A DNA stretch of 64,000 nucleotides, from the NCBI GenBank assembly GCA_012656075.1, contig JAAKBF010000324.1, forward strand, positions 620,001-684,000. Reading direction: 5' to 3'. Source of the DNA: Phytophthora hibernalis (lineage: Eukaryota; Oomycota; Peronosporomycetes; Peronosporales; Peronosporaceae). Shown here piece after piece: positions 20,660 through 31,595 of the stretch. Numbering within the stretch: position 1 is the stretch's first letter; every line of letters starts with the position of its first letter. The notes under the pieces are model-generated. The model ran no database searches. It was given only the letters and a program-made list of their open reading frames with translations, and had not been told where the DNA came from. The position numbers were made by a program, and so were the translations under genes.

Positions 20660-21150
20660 GGTGGCGCCATGTTCCCTGTGTGGTATTCATACAGCATGCA
20701 ACCAGTTGATGAGGACACTAAGCCAGGAACAGCTTCAAAGCGGACTACAACGGTTACAGCGGTTCCATGCGCGACAGAGAGGTTCGATGCTCCAGCACAA
20801 AGCACACATGCAGTGGGGCCTCCTAGACTCATTGAACCAATGGAGAAATACAGCCGCGTTTGGTGAAATACAGCCACAGCGGAAAAATATCTTCAGCACA
20901 GACAGCCGACCCTACCTTCTCCGAGTGCTCAACTTCAGACTTGTTTTCCTCGCTCTTGGTCAATAATTTCGACGCCAATTTGCACCTCGTAGTACGTCAG
21001 ATGCTGGCCCTGTCAAGCACGCAAAACAACGTCAGCAACAGTCTGCCCTCCACGACTTCAGTTCTTCCTCACTGGCATCAACGTGCGAATGTCGTTGACA
21101 GCCTGTGACGATGCCACCAAACACACAGTGGTTACCTGCGTGCTCGGCTG
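20660..21150. other. non-coding stretch in the gene graveyard
   Basis: Only short unconvincing ORFs in all frames, no recognised repeat apart from a short palindrome-like GTGGCGCCATGTT near 20660. I see nothing to annotate. Confidence 0.4.
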
Positions 21151-21159
21151 GTGAAGTGT

Positions 21160-21480
21160 GCACACAATCATCCGGTCAGAGTCCTGCCGTTCATGATCAG
21201 CTTGGCCGAGCGTGCGTCCAGACCACTCGTCGATTCGTCATGGAAATGACGCTGGGCTGCGCTGCCAGCTCCACGCCGATCGTCACGCGCTTCATCTGCT
21301 CCGTGGAAGATCTCGTCGGCGATGGGTCCGAGCTCCAGCAAGTCAATGCACTCCTTGGCAGACGGTGGGGATACTGGCGTCCTGACGCAGCGTGGCCGAG
21401 AAGAGGACGTCGTAGCGGAGTCGCAGTAGCCCGTGCATCAGCGAGGTACGGTGGCCACCTACGTCGTCTCTCTAAATGAA
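21160..21480 (-). pseudogene. ABCG/PDR transporter fragment (nucleotide-binding domain 2)
   Basis: Minus-strand reading across three frames gives FSATLRQDAS, ECIDLLELGPIADEI, TEQMKRVTIGVELAAQPSV and ESTSGLDARSAKLIM, the segment from the helical domain through the ABC signature to the D-loop of a PDR-type transporter. Walker A and membrane domains are absent. It is more like the canonical Phytophthora PDR sequence (TEQMKR) than the intact local transporter (HEQLKR), so it is not a copy of that gene. Confidence 0.8.
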
Positions 21481-21796
21481 GCCATGTGTCAAAACATCTT
21501 TTTCGCCCTCTTTTAACCAATCCGGACTGTCTTTTCGAGCGTACTCCTGTCCCATTGGTCAGTACGGAGCTTAAATTACCCTGCCGTCTTCTAGCCCCCT
21601 TTATCTTGCACTTTGTATCGCAGTCGTCCAAGCCCCGGACGAGGAAGAGCCTCCGCTGTCCTCGCTGCCCCGTAGCTCGCCGTGGGGCCCGCGCACCCGT
21701 CCACCGCCCGCAGCCGCCGCCCGCCCAGAGAGCGCAGACCGCGTCCGTCAGCAGAGCTGACCACGAAGGTGCGCAGGAGCTGCTAGGAGTTGCCCA

Positions 21797-24257
21797 ATGA
21801 CCGTGTGTGATGCTAACGTGGTGGCGCAGACGCCAGCGGAGACGAGGAAAGCCACTAGAGACGTCCCCGAGTTCATTCCCGCGCCTCCAGCCAAGAAGCG
21901 GAAGCGACGCGACGACATGCCGCGCGTGTGGCTCCGTCTGGAGCTGCTGGAGCTGGGGCTACTGCCGCTGCCGTCCAAACACGCGGCCTCGCTCACTGTG
22001 GCCAACGTCAAGAAGGCGCTGGATGCACTGCACCCCAAGCTCCAAGATGCAGGAGACGACGATGCAGTCATGACCGACGACGACGCGTCGTTCGTGGAGA
22101 GCGACAACCTCAATGCAGTGACCTTCTCCGTGTGGAAAGTAGCGGTGGACGCCATTTTCCAGTGGCGCGAGCAGGATTACAAGGCCTTTTGGCTGCTGCT
22201 GGTGCACTTTCATCGAATGATTCCCGTGAAGAACCAAGTACCGGCGGATACTGCGGCCCCGTTGGATGTGGACCAGTGTCTGGAAAGAGAGGAGGTGCCT
22301 GTATTTAAGATGGCTATTTTCCTGTTTATCCAGACGGTGAAGCCTCACTCGTGGAGAGCCAAGTACTCGCTGGATTCGTTCAACGCTGTTTGGTACTGTG
22401 AACACGCCGAGAGCTTGGCCACAGCGGCGGCGCTTGAGACTGCAGGTGCCGTGGCAGCTGCGACAGCTCCCAAGTCGCCCGTACTTACTGCACTTGGGTC
22501 TCCGCACATGAGAGGCGCTGCTAGTCCGCCTGCACCACAGTCACCACACACTGTGGGCATGGCGGACCGCTCGACGGCAGATGCGTACTACCTGGAATTT
22601 GTTCGTGAAAAACTGGAAGACTTGTTTGGATTGTTGTACCCGTCGGTGGATCTCAAGGACGAATCGCAGACGGTCGTTAGCGCGGATCAGGTTGACCTCT
22701 TGGGTTTCCTGCTATGTCTTGGCGATGAAAACCTTGTTGACGAGAACGTTAAGCTGAGTTCGTGCTATCCGAAGTGGGAGCTGCCGGACAGTGGCGACGC
22801 AATGGCGGAAACTGATGATGCCCAGGAATTTGTGCAGCGCGTGGAAAATGGAGCCAAGGTGTGTCGGTTCTACAAAACTCACCTGTCGCTGAATGAGAAG
22901 TTGTACCCTCCGGTGGGTTTCTCGGTGCCCTCGACGGGTGCTCAGAACAATCTCTCTGTGCCTGCTCCGCCTGCTTTCTCCCTGAACGGTCCGTAGCTCT
23001 GTTCTGTACAGCGGCGGGTACGCTCTACAACAAGCCTAGATCATTGTGTTTTGACAATTGTTTTGTGGTGGTTTGTTCTTCTGCAGATGACTTTTCATTA
23101 GATGGCAGTGCAGACGTTGTGGATCCTCCACAAGAGGATACGGCAGCTCGTCCGATCATATTGTCACAGCTCATAAAAACAACCGTGATCAAGCGTGCAG
23201 CCGAGGTTACGGCGTCTAGTGACAGTGGTCAACTCCCGGATCTCATCATCTTCTCCTGCCAGGATTCCTACGTCTACATTCTGGGACCTGTTCGATATCC
23301 TTTCCACGCACTATGTTGCGAGCCTGCGTGTGCTTGTACTGATCTGTGTATTCTGGCGACAGCCAATATTCACCCAAGCTACCTTAACCTTATTTGTTTT
23401 GTCTAACACGAATGTGACGATTTCAGCGTGCAAGAACTGCCGTATCGTCACGGCGCCAAACACGGGCATTTTGTCGATGGAACGGTGTGAAAACGTGCAG
23501 CTCACTTCACTTTCTGGCCTCGTTCGCGTCAGGTACGAGTACTAGCGGCGTTTGGTTTACAAGTATGCTGTCACTTAGCGCTCACTCTATTGGCGTGCTA
23601 TATTTTGTGTCTCGCCTTCTTTTGCTGCAGCAACTGCTTAGACACGCGTCTAAACGTGTATACGTTGTCTCCAATTATCGTTAGTGGGGAGAACGTTGGC
23701 GTGATTCTGGGGCCCTACAACACCAAGTATTCCGGCTTGAAGCAGCAGTTGTCCACCCTGCCGTTCCTGTACAATGCGGAGTCACAAGGCCGCTGGAACC
23801 TCTACCTAGACCTGGACAGCGAAAAAGGTATGAATGCTTTGTCACCGAGTACGTTTTTTCAACTTGCAATGGGTCACTCACTGTACCTGCTGCATACTGG
23901 TTTACAGATATTACCGACACGGACAAGCCTCCTATTTCAGTTCAGGTGCCGGAGACTTTCCGCGACGTGTGTATTCCGGTGAAGCCGGCAGCAGGGTCAG
24001 GTCCAGCCGAGCGACCATTCCCAATCCCTCCTGAGTATGTGGCTGCTGTGAGGAAGCAGTATGAGACGGTGGAGTCGCTGCGGCAGCTGGTGACGAGCGA
24101 CGAGTTCGACCTGACCAAGAAGCGCACGATGGAGGTGGTGATCCAGCTCAAGTTCAAGGAGTGGCTGTCCTCGACTAGCAACGTGCGGCAGATTCTGGAC
24201 CTGGTGCATCTCGACCGCGCGAACGGAGGCTGCGAGCCTGGCAGTAAGGAGTCGTAG
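21797..24257 (+). CDS. TBCCD1: TBCC domain-containing protein 1 homolog, five exons
   Basis: Exons 21797-22988, 23087-23314, 23427-23532, 23631-23827 and 23908-24257 give 690 residues with all phases in agreement; the exon 2 donor (GTTGCG) is the weakest call. The N-terminal 400 residues match the TBCCD1 N-terminal region in layout (FKMAIFLFIQTVKPHSWRAK; LEFVREKLEDLFGLLYP). The C-terminal TBCC/CARP beta-helix has SYVYILGPVRY, CKNCRIV, VSGENVGVILGPYNTKY and the terminal KFKEWLSSTSNVRQILDLV. TBCCD1 lacks the catalytic Arg of true TBCC and works in centrosome and basal-body positioning and Golgi organisation, which fits an organism with flagellated zoospores. A linker of Ala/Pro/Ser (about residues 215-255) is less conserved. 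A decayed copy of its 5' half lies upstream. Confidence 0.85.
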
Positions 24258-24794
24258 CCAGCAGCAGCGGTAGCAGGGCGACCGAGAACAAAGCAACTCT
24301 GACGACTATACTAGATAGAGATCCTTCCGATCGCCGCACACATACAGGGTCACTCAGCTGGGCGTAAATTGACGAACAAAACTCAATGACGATGTTTCTG
24401 AAGTTCCTTTGACGGTTTCTGAAGTTGCCTTTCATTTCGACGGTTTCAAGTTGAAGTGCACTCGTCTGTGATTGGTCGAAACCTGTTCAGCGAATCAGAA
24501 GCCGACAAGGGACGTGGCGCACGTTCCGGCGCATTTTTGGCCATCCACGCGGATCCTTCAGGCTGGGCGGCTATTGCAGCTCTATAGCGTGGCCCGAGGT
24601 CATCCCGCCTCAAGTCGGCTCTCGCACTTTCGAGCGCCACCTCTTTTCGTAGCCATCCATCCGCTCCGCATCAAAGGCCTCGAAAGAGCCTTCAATTGCC
24701 CCGCATCCCAGTCTCCTCATTCTTGCATTTGCTCGCTGGTGCGCACTTCGAACTCTCAAGTCCGTCCCACAGTAAACAACACTCTCACATCAAG
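24258..24794. other. intergenic, upstream of methionine synthase
   Basis: Contains the 5' flank of the methionine synthase gene. A pyrimidine-rich tract and CTCATTCTTGCATTTGC lie near 24715-24735, within the expected distance of an oomycete core promoter, but no certain initiator-type motif can be claimed. No ORF with support. Confidence 0.4.
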
Positions 24795-27095
24795 ATGGTC
24801 GCCGTAGACAGCGCAACGCTCGGATTCCCGCATGGGCCCCAACCGCGAGCTCAAGTTTGCTCTGGAGAAGTTCTGGCGCAACAAGATCAGCCAGGAGGAG
24901 CTCTTCACGGTCGCGCACGCCGTGGAGGAGGCCAACTGGAACAAACAGATCGACGCCGGTGTGAGCCGCGTGGGTGTCGGCCTCTTCTCGCTGTACGACC
25001 ATGTGCTGGACTGGACCTACTACCTGGGCCTGGCCCCGGAGCGCTTCGCCAAGGTGCCCGCTGGTCTGTCGCAGTACTTCGCCATGGCTCGTGGCGTGGA
25101 CGGCATCCCTGCTCTTGACATGACGAAGTGGTTCGACTCCAACTACCACTACGAGGTCCCGGAGCTCAGCGCCAAGTCGTCGCCTAAGGCCAACTTCAGC
25201 TCGTACCTGAGCAGCGTCAAGCGCGCTCTGTCCGTGGTGGGCCCCAACAAGACGGTCCCCATCGTCCTGGGCCCGCTCACGTACCTGTCTCTGAGCAAGT
25301 ACGACGGTGCCACCCTCGACGAGCTGCTTGTCAAGGTCCTGCCGCTCTACACGTCGCTCCTTGCCGAGCTCGCCGCTCTGGGCGTGCAGGAGGTGCAGGT
25401 GCACGAGCCATCGCTCGTTGGCGCCAGCGCTGACCAGCTCGCCAAGCACCTGGCCACCGTCTACGGTTCCAAGGACACCAAGGGCGCTATCCAGCACGAG
25501 AACGTGGCCATCAACCTGGCCACTTACTTCGAGGAGATCAACCACGACGTGTACCAGTGGTTCGCCACCTCGCCTGTGTCGGCTATCTCGCTCGACTTCA
25601 CCCGCGGTGACAACCTATCGGTGCTGCAGAAGTTCGGCTTCCCGGCCGGAAAGCGTCTCGGTGCCGGTCTCATTGACGGTCGTAGCGTGTGGAAGTTCAA
25701 CCCCGACACGGTTCTGACGCAGGTGGCTGAGATCAAGAAGGTTCTCGCCGCCTCGGAGGGCTCGCAGCTCACCATCCAGGCCAGCTCTTCGCTTCAGCAC
25801 GTGCCATACACGACGGAGTGCGAGAAGGCCCTGAACGCCGGTGAGACTGATGGTCTTCTGGGTGTGCTCAGCTTCGCGTACGAGAAGCTCGCGGAGCTTG
25901 AGGTGGTCAAGAAGATCGCCGAGATCGGTGAGGAGGCCGCTAAGGTTGAGGTCGACGCTGCCAAGAAGGCTTGGGCCGTGTACTACGAGAAGAACCCCGC
26001 TAAGGCCGCTGTGCAGTCCCGTCTCGCTGCTGTGACGGAGGCCGACTTCAAGCGTCCTTCGCCGTTTGCTGAGCGTCGCCCTACGCAGCTGAAGGGCCTG
26101 CCGGTGCTCCCTACCACCAGCATTGGTTCGTTTCCGCAGACTCCTCAGATCCGCGCTCTGCGTCGCAAGCTCAAGGCTGGTGACATTACGCTGGATCACT
26201 ACCGTGGAAAGATTGACGAGCAGATTGCCTACAACATTGGCATTCAGGAGGCGTTGGGCCTGGACATCCTGGTCCACGGTGAGCCTGAGCGTACCGACAT
26301 GGTTGAGTACTTCGCTGAGAAGCTGAATGGCTTTGCGTTCACGCAGAACGGATGGGTGCAGAGCTACGGCTCGCGTTGCGTTCGCCCGCCGATCATCTTT
26401 GCTGACCTGGAGCGCCCCGTTGACATGACGGTCCGTGAGTTTGTCGTTGCTCAGTCGTTCACGACTAAGCCCGTGAAGGGTATGCTCACTGGCCCCGTTA
26501 CTATCCTGAACTGGTCGTTCCCCGTAAGGATATCAGCCGCAAGGACCAGGCTTTCCAGCTTGCTCTGTGCCTGCGTGACGAGGTTGCCGACCTCGAGACG
26601 GCTAAGTGCGTCGTGATCCAGATGGACGAGCCTGCCCTTCGTGAGGGTATGCCTCTGAAGCCTGCTAAGAAGGACGAGTACTTGAACTGGGCCGTGGACG
26701 CTTTCCGTCTGTCGACTGCCGTCGCGAAGAACGAGACGTCGATCCACACGCACATGTGCTACTGCGAGTTCTCGGACTGCATGCACGCCATTGACGCCAT
26801 CGACGCTGATGTGAACTCCATCGAGAACGCTCGTTCGGATGATGAGACTATCCGTTCGTTCAAGGAGATTGGTTACAAGCGCGACCTTGGCCCGGGCACG
26901 TACGACATCCACTCTCCTGTGGTGCCGCCCAAGGAGGAGATCGTCAACAAGCTTAAGAGCTTCCTGAACCTCCTGCCTGCTTCGCAGGTTGTGGTGAACC
27001 CGGACTGCGGTCTCAAGACTCGCAAGTGGCCCGAGACCATTGCTGCCCTGCGCAACATGGTCGACGCCACCCTCGAGGTCCGTGCGTCGCTTTAA
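24795..27095 (+). CDS. cobalamin-independent methionine synthase (MetE), two apparent frameshifts
   Basis: The start MVAVDSATLGFP is followed by a two-base deficit near 24827-24831, then the MetE N-terminal domain (GPNRELKFALEKFW), the linker and the catalytic C-terminal barrel (TTSIGSFPQT, VHGEPERTDMVEYF, GWVQSYGSRCVRPP). A second, one-base deficit in C4 at 26520-26523 separates LNWSFP from RKDISRKDQA, after which the zinc and substrate motifs follow: IQMDEPALREG, HTHMCYCEF and VNPDCGLKTR, carrying His, Cys and Cys ligands. With three bases added the gene is 768 codons, the family's size. It methylates homocysteine using 5-methyltetrahydrofolate polyglutamate. Smooth codon use and intact catalytic residues argue that the breaks are assembly errors. 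Confidence 0.9.
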
Positions 27096-27587
27096 GCGTC
27101 GAAGTCGACACACCCATTCAAGTTTTACTTCTGACGAAGACCAAGAAGTTCACTCTGCGTTTTCATCGACGAAAGGTGCGCCAAGTCGCTCGAGGTAAAT
27201 CTCAGCGTCTTCGCTCACTCGACATGTCCCGAGCACTACGTGCAGGCATGGCCAAGCTGCCGAGACCATAGTTAGCAGGATGTCTCGCCACCTTGGATGA
27301 TCTGAAAAATGAAGAGTTTTGGTTTTCTTTGTTGTATCTTCTGTGTTGTTGTTGGTCGATATATATGTTTCGGATGTTCTGAAGTGGTAACGCCAATGAA
27401 GCCCGATGACTTGCTAGTGAGTTTGAGCTCAAAGCAAATGACTTTGTGGTCGCTGAGGTGGACGTAATGAATGAACTGGCGCAGCTCCGATAAGGGGATT
27501 GTTGCGCCGGTGTATGCACATCCGAGCAGACCGAGGAGGCCGCCAAGACTGAGCAGCTGTTCATCCCCAAGCCAGTGAGGGAAATGC
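27096..27587. other. 3' flank of methionine synthase and unidentified coding-like scrap
   Basis: 27096-27350 is the 3' flank shared with the duplicated copy downstream. From about 27400 to 27590 the plus strand reads FELKANDFVVAEVDVMNELA, a stop, then TEEAAKTEQLFIPKPVREML, which looks like decayed coding sequence of a helical protein; I do not recognise it. It ends where the second MetE copy begins. Confidence 0.35.
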
Positions 27588-27905
27588 TCACGCGTGACGA
27601 TCCCAAATGCCATTGATGCCTTGCGTAACATGGTGGTGGGCGCCACCCTGGATGTCAGCCGGTTGACACCCAACACACCCACTCAAGCACTTCTTCGCAC
27701 GAAGATCAAGAAGCGATGCTGCATTTTCATCGACGAAAGGTGCGCCAAGTTGCTCGAGGTAGATCTCAGCCTCTTCGCTCACCCGACATATCCTGAGCAT
27801 TGCGTGCAGGCATAGCCAAGCTGGCGATACCATGTCTCGCCACTTTGGATCTGAAAAATAAAGAGTTTTGGGTTTCATTGTTGCAATTTTCTGCGCAGTT
27901 GTTCA
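27588..27905 (+). pseudogene. duplicated 3' end and flank of methionine synthase
   Basis: AIDALRNMVVGATLD corresponds to AALRNMVDATLE at the end of the intact gene, and the following about 250 bp align with the intact gene's 3' flank (shared ATCGACGAAAGGTGCGCCAA and GAGTTTTGG). The copy lies 0.55 kb downstream in the same orientation, is substituted at many positions, and holds only the last dozen or so codons. It is the relic of a tandem duplication. Confidence 0.85.
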
Positions 27906-28073
27906 TCTTTGTCATCTTTTGTTTCAACCGATCCTTTGATATGCCGCGAAGAACGGGTAGCTTTGCTCGATGAAGCTTTGGAACGATTTTGGACATGTGT
28001 AGGAGCAGAATTGGATGTGTGCAAGTTGCTGATAACTTACAGTGTAGATAAATGAGGCTTGAATTGGTTCCTA

Positions 28074-28979
28074 TTAATAGTTCCTTTGTAGCAGCAATGC
28101 AGTGCAAGCGACTGCCAATGCCATGATCCACGGCGATGCTTCCCTTCGAGCAGCACTAGAGGTATCACTACTCTGTCCTGTAGTCATCGAATCTTGTACG
28201 GATGCTGTGGAGGAGGAGGAAGAAGACGGTGATGAGGCGTAGTAGGTGCCGATGACTTGCAAGTCCGTGCTCAGTAGCAACTGACCCGTTGTGGTCGCTG
28301 AGGCGGTCGTGTCGATGGTGTCGCCTTCGATGTTCCAGGTGAGAGACGACGCTCCGCTCGTGGCCGAATAGGAAGCGGAGCCACCTCCATCTCGAAGAGC
28401 CAAGTTGTAGGCCTCCCGAACTGCGAATGCATCGTTGACTTCAGCTTCCGTCGGGGCGTCTCCTGAAGTAGCGGCGAGCTGCAACACGGTCTCCGCTGTC
28501 GTTCGGATGTACACGTTGGCGTCGATGCATTCCTGGAGCTGCACCAGCAGCACCGCCCGGAAGTAGAAACTGCACGCTCCGATGGCGCTCATGGCGACCA
28601 TCTGAGCGTAGCTGAGCTCTCCGTTGAACGGGAAGACGTAAGAACTGATGCCGGCCGAAGTGGTGCACGACAACCAAAGGTACGGGTTGTTCTCGTTGAG
28701 CGTCGTGAGGCGGGCTACCTCGTCTCCGCTGCAGGTGTACGCTGTGTCTTCGGTCGACGACGATACCGTCGAGGTTCTTGCAGCCGCGACAGTCCCTACT
28801 GGGGTCTCCGTTGCTTCAGCGCTCGATGAATACGAGCTCGACGTTGAAGCTGAGGTGTCTGTAGTTGGAGATGGAGCTGTCGTCGTGCTGTTCGAAGTGC
28901 GGCTGTGCACCGGGTGGATCACTTGCAGAACAACAAGGACGCACCATAGCGCCAGTACCATTCGTCTACCCATGCTCAT
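28074..28979 (-). CDS. elicitin-like secreted protein with Ser/Thr-rich spacers and probable GPI anchor
   Basis: 301 residues: signal peptide (hydrophobic core LALWCVLVVLQVI, cleavage likely after VHS), a Ser/Thr-rich spacer (about 27-88), an elicitin-like domain (about 93-175), a second Ser/Thr-rich region and a hydrophobic C-terminus (WIMALAVACTALLL) typical of GPI addition. The domain keeps four of the six elicitin Cys; spacing is 22 between the first two and exactly 15 between the last two, as between Cys56 and Cys71 of canonical elicitins. The missing pair corresponds to the Cys51-Cys95 disulfide. Elicitins bind sterols and are oomycete-specific. Substrate or host effect cannot be inferred. 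Two start ATGs lie three codons apart; the first is used here. Confidence 0.65.
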   Translation of the reverse strand: MSMGRRMVLALWCVLVVLQVIHPVHSRTSNSTTTAPSPTTDTSASTSSSYSSSAEATETPVGTVAAARTSTVSSSTEDTAYTCSGDEVARLTTLNENNPYLWLSCTTSAGISSYVFPFNGELSYAQMVAMSAIGACSFYFRAVLLVQLQECIDANVYIRTTAETVLQLAATSGDAPTEAEVNDAFAVREAYNLALRDGGGSASYSATSGASSLTWNIEGDTIDTTASATTTGQLLLSTDLQVIGTYYASSPSSSSSSTASVQDSMTTGQSSDTSSAARREASPWIMALAVACTALLLQRNY

Positions 28980-30603
28980 TCAAGCGGTCTCTATGGTCCG
29001 GACTTTCGAGGCAAAAGCAGAAATGATCCGGGCCGATACATGTACGCTGCGCTGCACTCGTGACTCACGCGGCGGACAACGGAACAGCAGGGTCAGTAGA
29101 AGTAAGGTCAAGGTGTGACCCGGACAACAGCAGGCGGGGCGGTGACAGCGTGAGATAGAGTGCCCCCGCTGCAAGGTGATCAACATTTACTTTCTTGAAG
29201 CAATCGGTTGGTCACATGTCGGCATCGTCCTCCATTTTCTCGTCCTGTCAGCACCGTCAAGTGACGGAAGGTGACGAAAAGTGCTGCAGCATTTCCAGTG
29301 AGGCGAACAAGGGAGTTTTGAGCCTGTTGGGCTGTCGTCACGACTTCAACGAAGGCGCAGGTCCGATCCTCGGCGAAGCGCGGATCGTTGCACCCAGACA
29401 CATGGGATGCATTGCCCAGATTTGATCGATCGAGGTGGGACGCGTCCGCCACTTTGGCAAAGTGACTTTGCAGCGCTGTCACCTTGAAACTCTCTTGTGC
29501 AGACAGGTATTAAAAATACAAATACATGTATTATACATGTAGGATATTCATGTACGTGTACACGTAGGATATTCATGTTCAAGCTCGGGAGGATTTCCCC
29601 GGTATGAACGCGTTCTGGATTGCCTGTCAGGCGACCTTCCTGCCAGGCACCACATGCTGTGGCCCACAGCCCATTTGGCTATCAATAGCCACCAATAATT
29701 TTGGTGCCTTGATTCAGTGACGTCCAGGAATGAGCTGTAACTTTTTACCTTCGTGGTCGCGAGGTATCGATTTGATAATCAAATGGGCGAGAATGGTCAC
29801 AGGTGAAGAAATCTCTTGAGCTAAGTGCCGTCTTGGAGACGGCGAGGACCACGAAACAGACAGCAGGCACATGAACAGCTTGTTCATCCCGGTATCGGTA
29901 GCGGGACCCGGATCATATCGATTAGTACGATGACCGCCAGTGCTCCCCCACACACAACTGGAGGTCGTTGAATGTGTGCAAGTTGACATGTTTGTATCAA
30001 GACAGCAGCATCACGAACGAGGACGATCTAAAGGTACAGTACCGGTATTATAATTCGCTGTGAGCGCGAATCCAGTTGCCAAACAACAGCCAACTACAAC
30101 AGCCTATTGACCCTGCAACATGTCGACGAGCTCTAGCGATCATCAATGAAAGCTGGGTGGACCTTAGGCTGAGGCCTGTCGCCGTCCTGCCAAAACACTT
30201 TCTCGAGCAGGTTCCCTACCACTGGTCTATTTGGCTCGCCGTGAGTCGCATCACCAATCGGTCGATCCGACTCCAGTCAATTCGATCCCGACTGTTCAAA
30301 CGACCTGTAAAACATGATATTTGTCACCTAGGAGAAAACACTTATTCTAACAGGTATTATGGAGACGATATCAATCGTTTCGACGCCGATTGAGTCGATC
30401 GAGTCGATTCTTTGCACGTATCCGGATCCGAATGCGCAACAGATCTTCAAGTTCATGCACAGGAAGTTTCCAGCGGGAGGAGAACACCCTCCCCTCCTCA
30501 CTTTCACCCAACATTCCCAATCCTTCCCCCACCAGCTCCTAGTTTAACTGTTTCTAGCAGGCACATTTCGCCTGCCGTCCGGTCTGGTTAGCACTCACGG
30601 AAC
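28980..30603. other. 1.6-kb region without a supported gene
   Basis: Short ORFs occur on both strands but lack domains, start context and intron signals. A 15-bp direct repeat is annotated separately. Around 29060-29150 lies a GC-rich patch and around 30000-30600 AT-rich DNA with low coding character. The last 40 bp are the 5' flank of the hAT fragment. Confidence 0.45.
29521..29580. repeat. 15-bp direct repeat flanked by ACATGT palindromes
   Basis: GTAGGATATTCATGT occurs at 29539-29553 and 29564-29578, with TACATGTA-type palindromes at 29523-29540 and TACGTGTACACGTA between the copies. Role unknown. Confidence 0.85.
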
Positions 30604-31386
30604 ATGGACGACATGGAAGGCATGAATCATACCGACCATACTGCAGAAAATGATAGCAAGGTTGCCGATGAACGAATCCAAGCAGAAGCAACAGAGTCGG
30701 CTACAACATCGAGTGAGCAAAGAACACGAAAGCGCTCTGACATATGGGACTTCATTGAGGACGTTGGAAATGGTAAGTACTCTTACAAGTGCTGCGCTCG
30801 CGAAACCAAATCTCAAGTTTGGAATGCGAAAGCACACACCACGATGCGGAATCATCTAGAAAAATATCACAAGGACGAGTATGGCGGTGTAGTAATTTCA
30901 TCTTCTCGGCAAACTGATTTACTATGCTACGGCTTTGGGAGGAGCGTCAAACAGAGAATCGATGGCGAGTTTTCGAAAGTTGACGCCGACAGAGCTCTCG
31001 TAGAGTGGGTGGTTGAAAACTCACAACCATTTGCTATCGTGGAGCAACCTAAGTTTGTTGCCTTCTGCGCTGTACTAGAGCCGTCGTACAAAGTTCCAGT
31101 TCGGCAGACCGTTCGCCGTCACGTCATCGTAAAATGGAAACTGGAGAAGGAGCTTGCCCGGAAAGCAATGGTGAGCGAAATTGGCTCGTGCCGAACCAGC
31201 ATCACAACCGATATGTGGACGTCTGCAGCGAACCGTGGGTACATGGTAGTGGCGTTGCATTGGATTGACGCTAAATGGAACCTCCGCTCAGTAATTTTAG
31301 GGTTTCATAGGGTTGAATACCCACACACGGGTGAACGACTCGCAGATCATCTGCTCGACGTGGCCCACAATGCAGGCAAACGATGA
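30604..31386 (+). pseudogene. hAT transposase, 5' part only (BED finger and first catalytic Asp region)
   Basis: 260 codons open from ATG. A BED-like finger (about residues 45-90: SDIWDFIEDV, YKCCARE, HTTMRNHLEKYH) has CC where CxxC would be usual. Then follow the hAT N-terminal domain (RALVEWVVENSQPFAIVEQP) and the first RNase H-fold strand with its Asp (SITTDMWTSAANRGYMVV; LHWIDAKWNLRSVILGF). The frame ends before the second Asp, the large insertion and the C-terminal dimerisation domain, so it cannot be active. It is a different hAT lineage from the gene at 46967-48552. Confidence 0.85.
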
Positions 31387-31595
31387 ACACCATACATTTA
31401 ACAAGTTATTTTATTCCGGCGTTTCCCATTCTTTTAAACCGGGCCAAACGCCGGATTTTAGGCGGCCTGCGGTGTAACTCCAGTAACCTGTCTGATACGG
31501 TTTAAGAGCTGCTTGGGTTCAATTATCCCATCTCTTGGCGCAACTCAAGCGGTTGCTTGCCGCAACTTTCTCTCCACAATCAAACCACCGACGTC

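Noticed and set aside
24790..25545. 251-codon minus-strand frame over the methionine synthase gene
   Set aside because: Antisense of a clearly conserved gene.
26523..26535. GTAAGGATATCAG as a 13-bp intron in the methionine synthase gene
   Set aside because: Far too short to splice and its removal does not restore the family sequence; one added C does.
30076..30393. 105-codon plus-strand frame before the hAT fragment
   Set aside because: No domain, poor codon pattern, no support.
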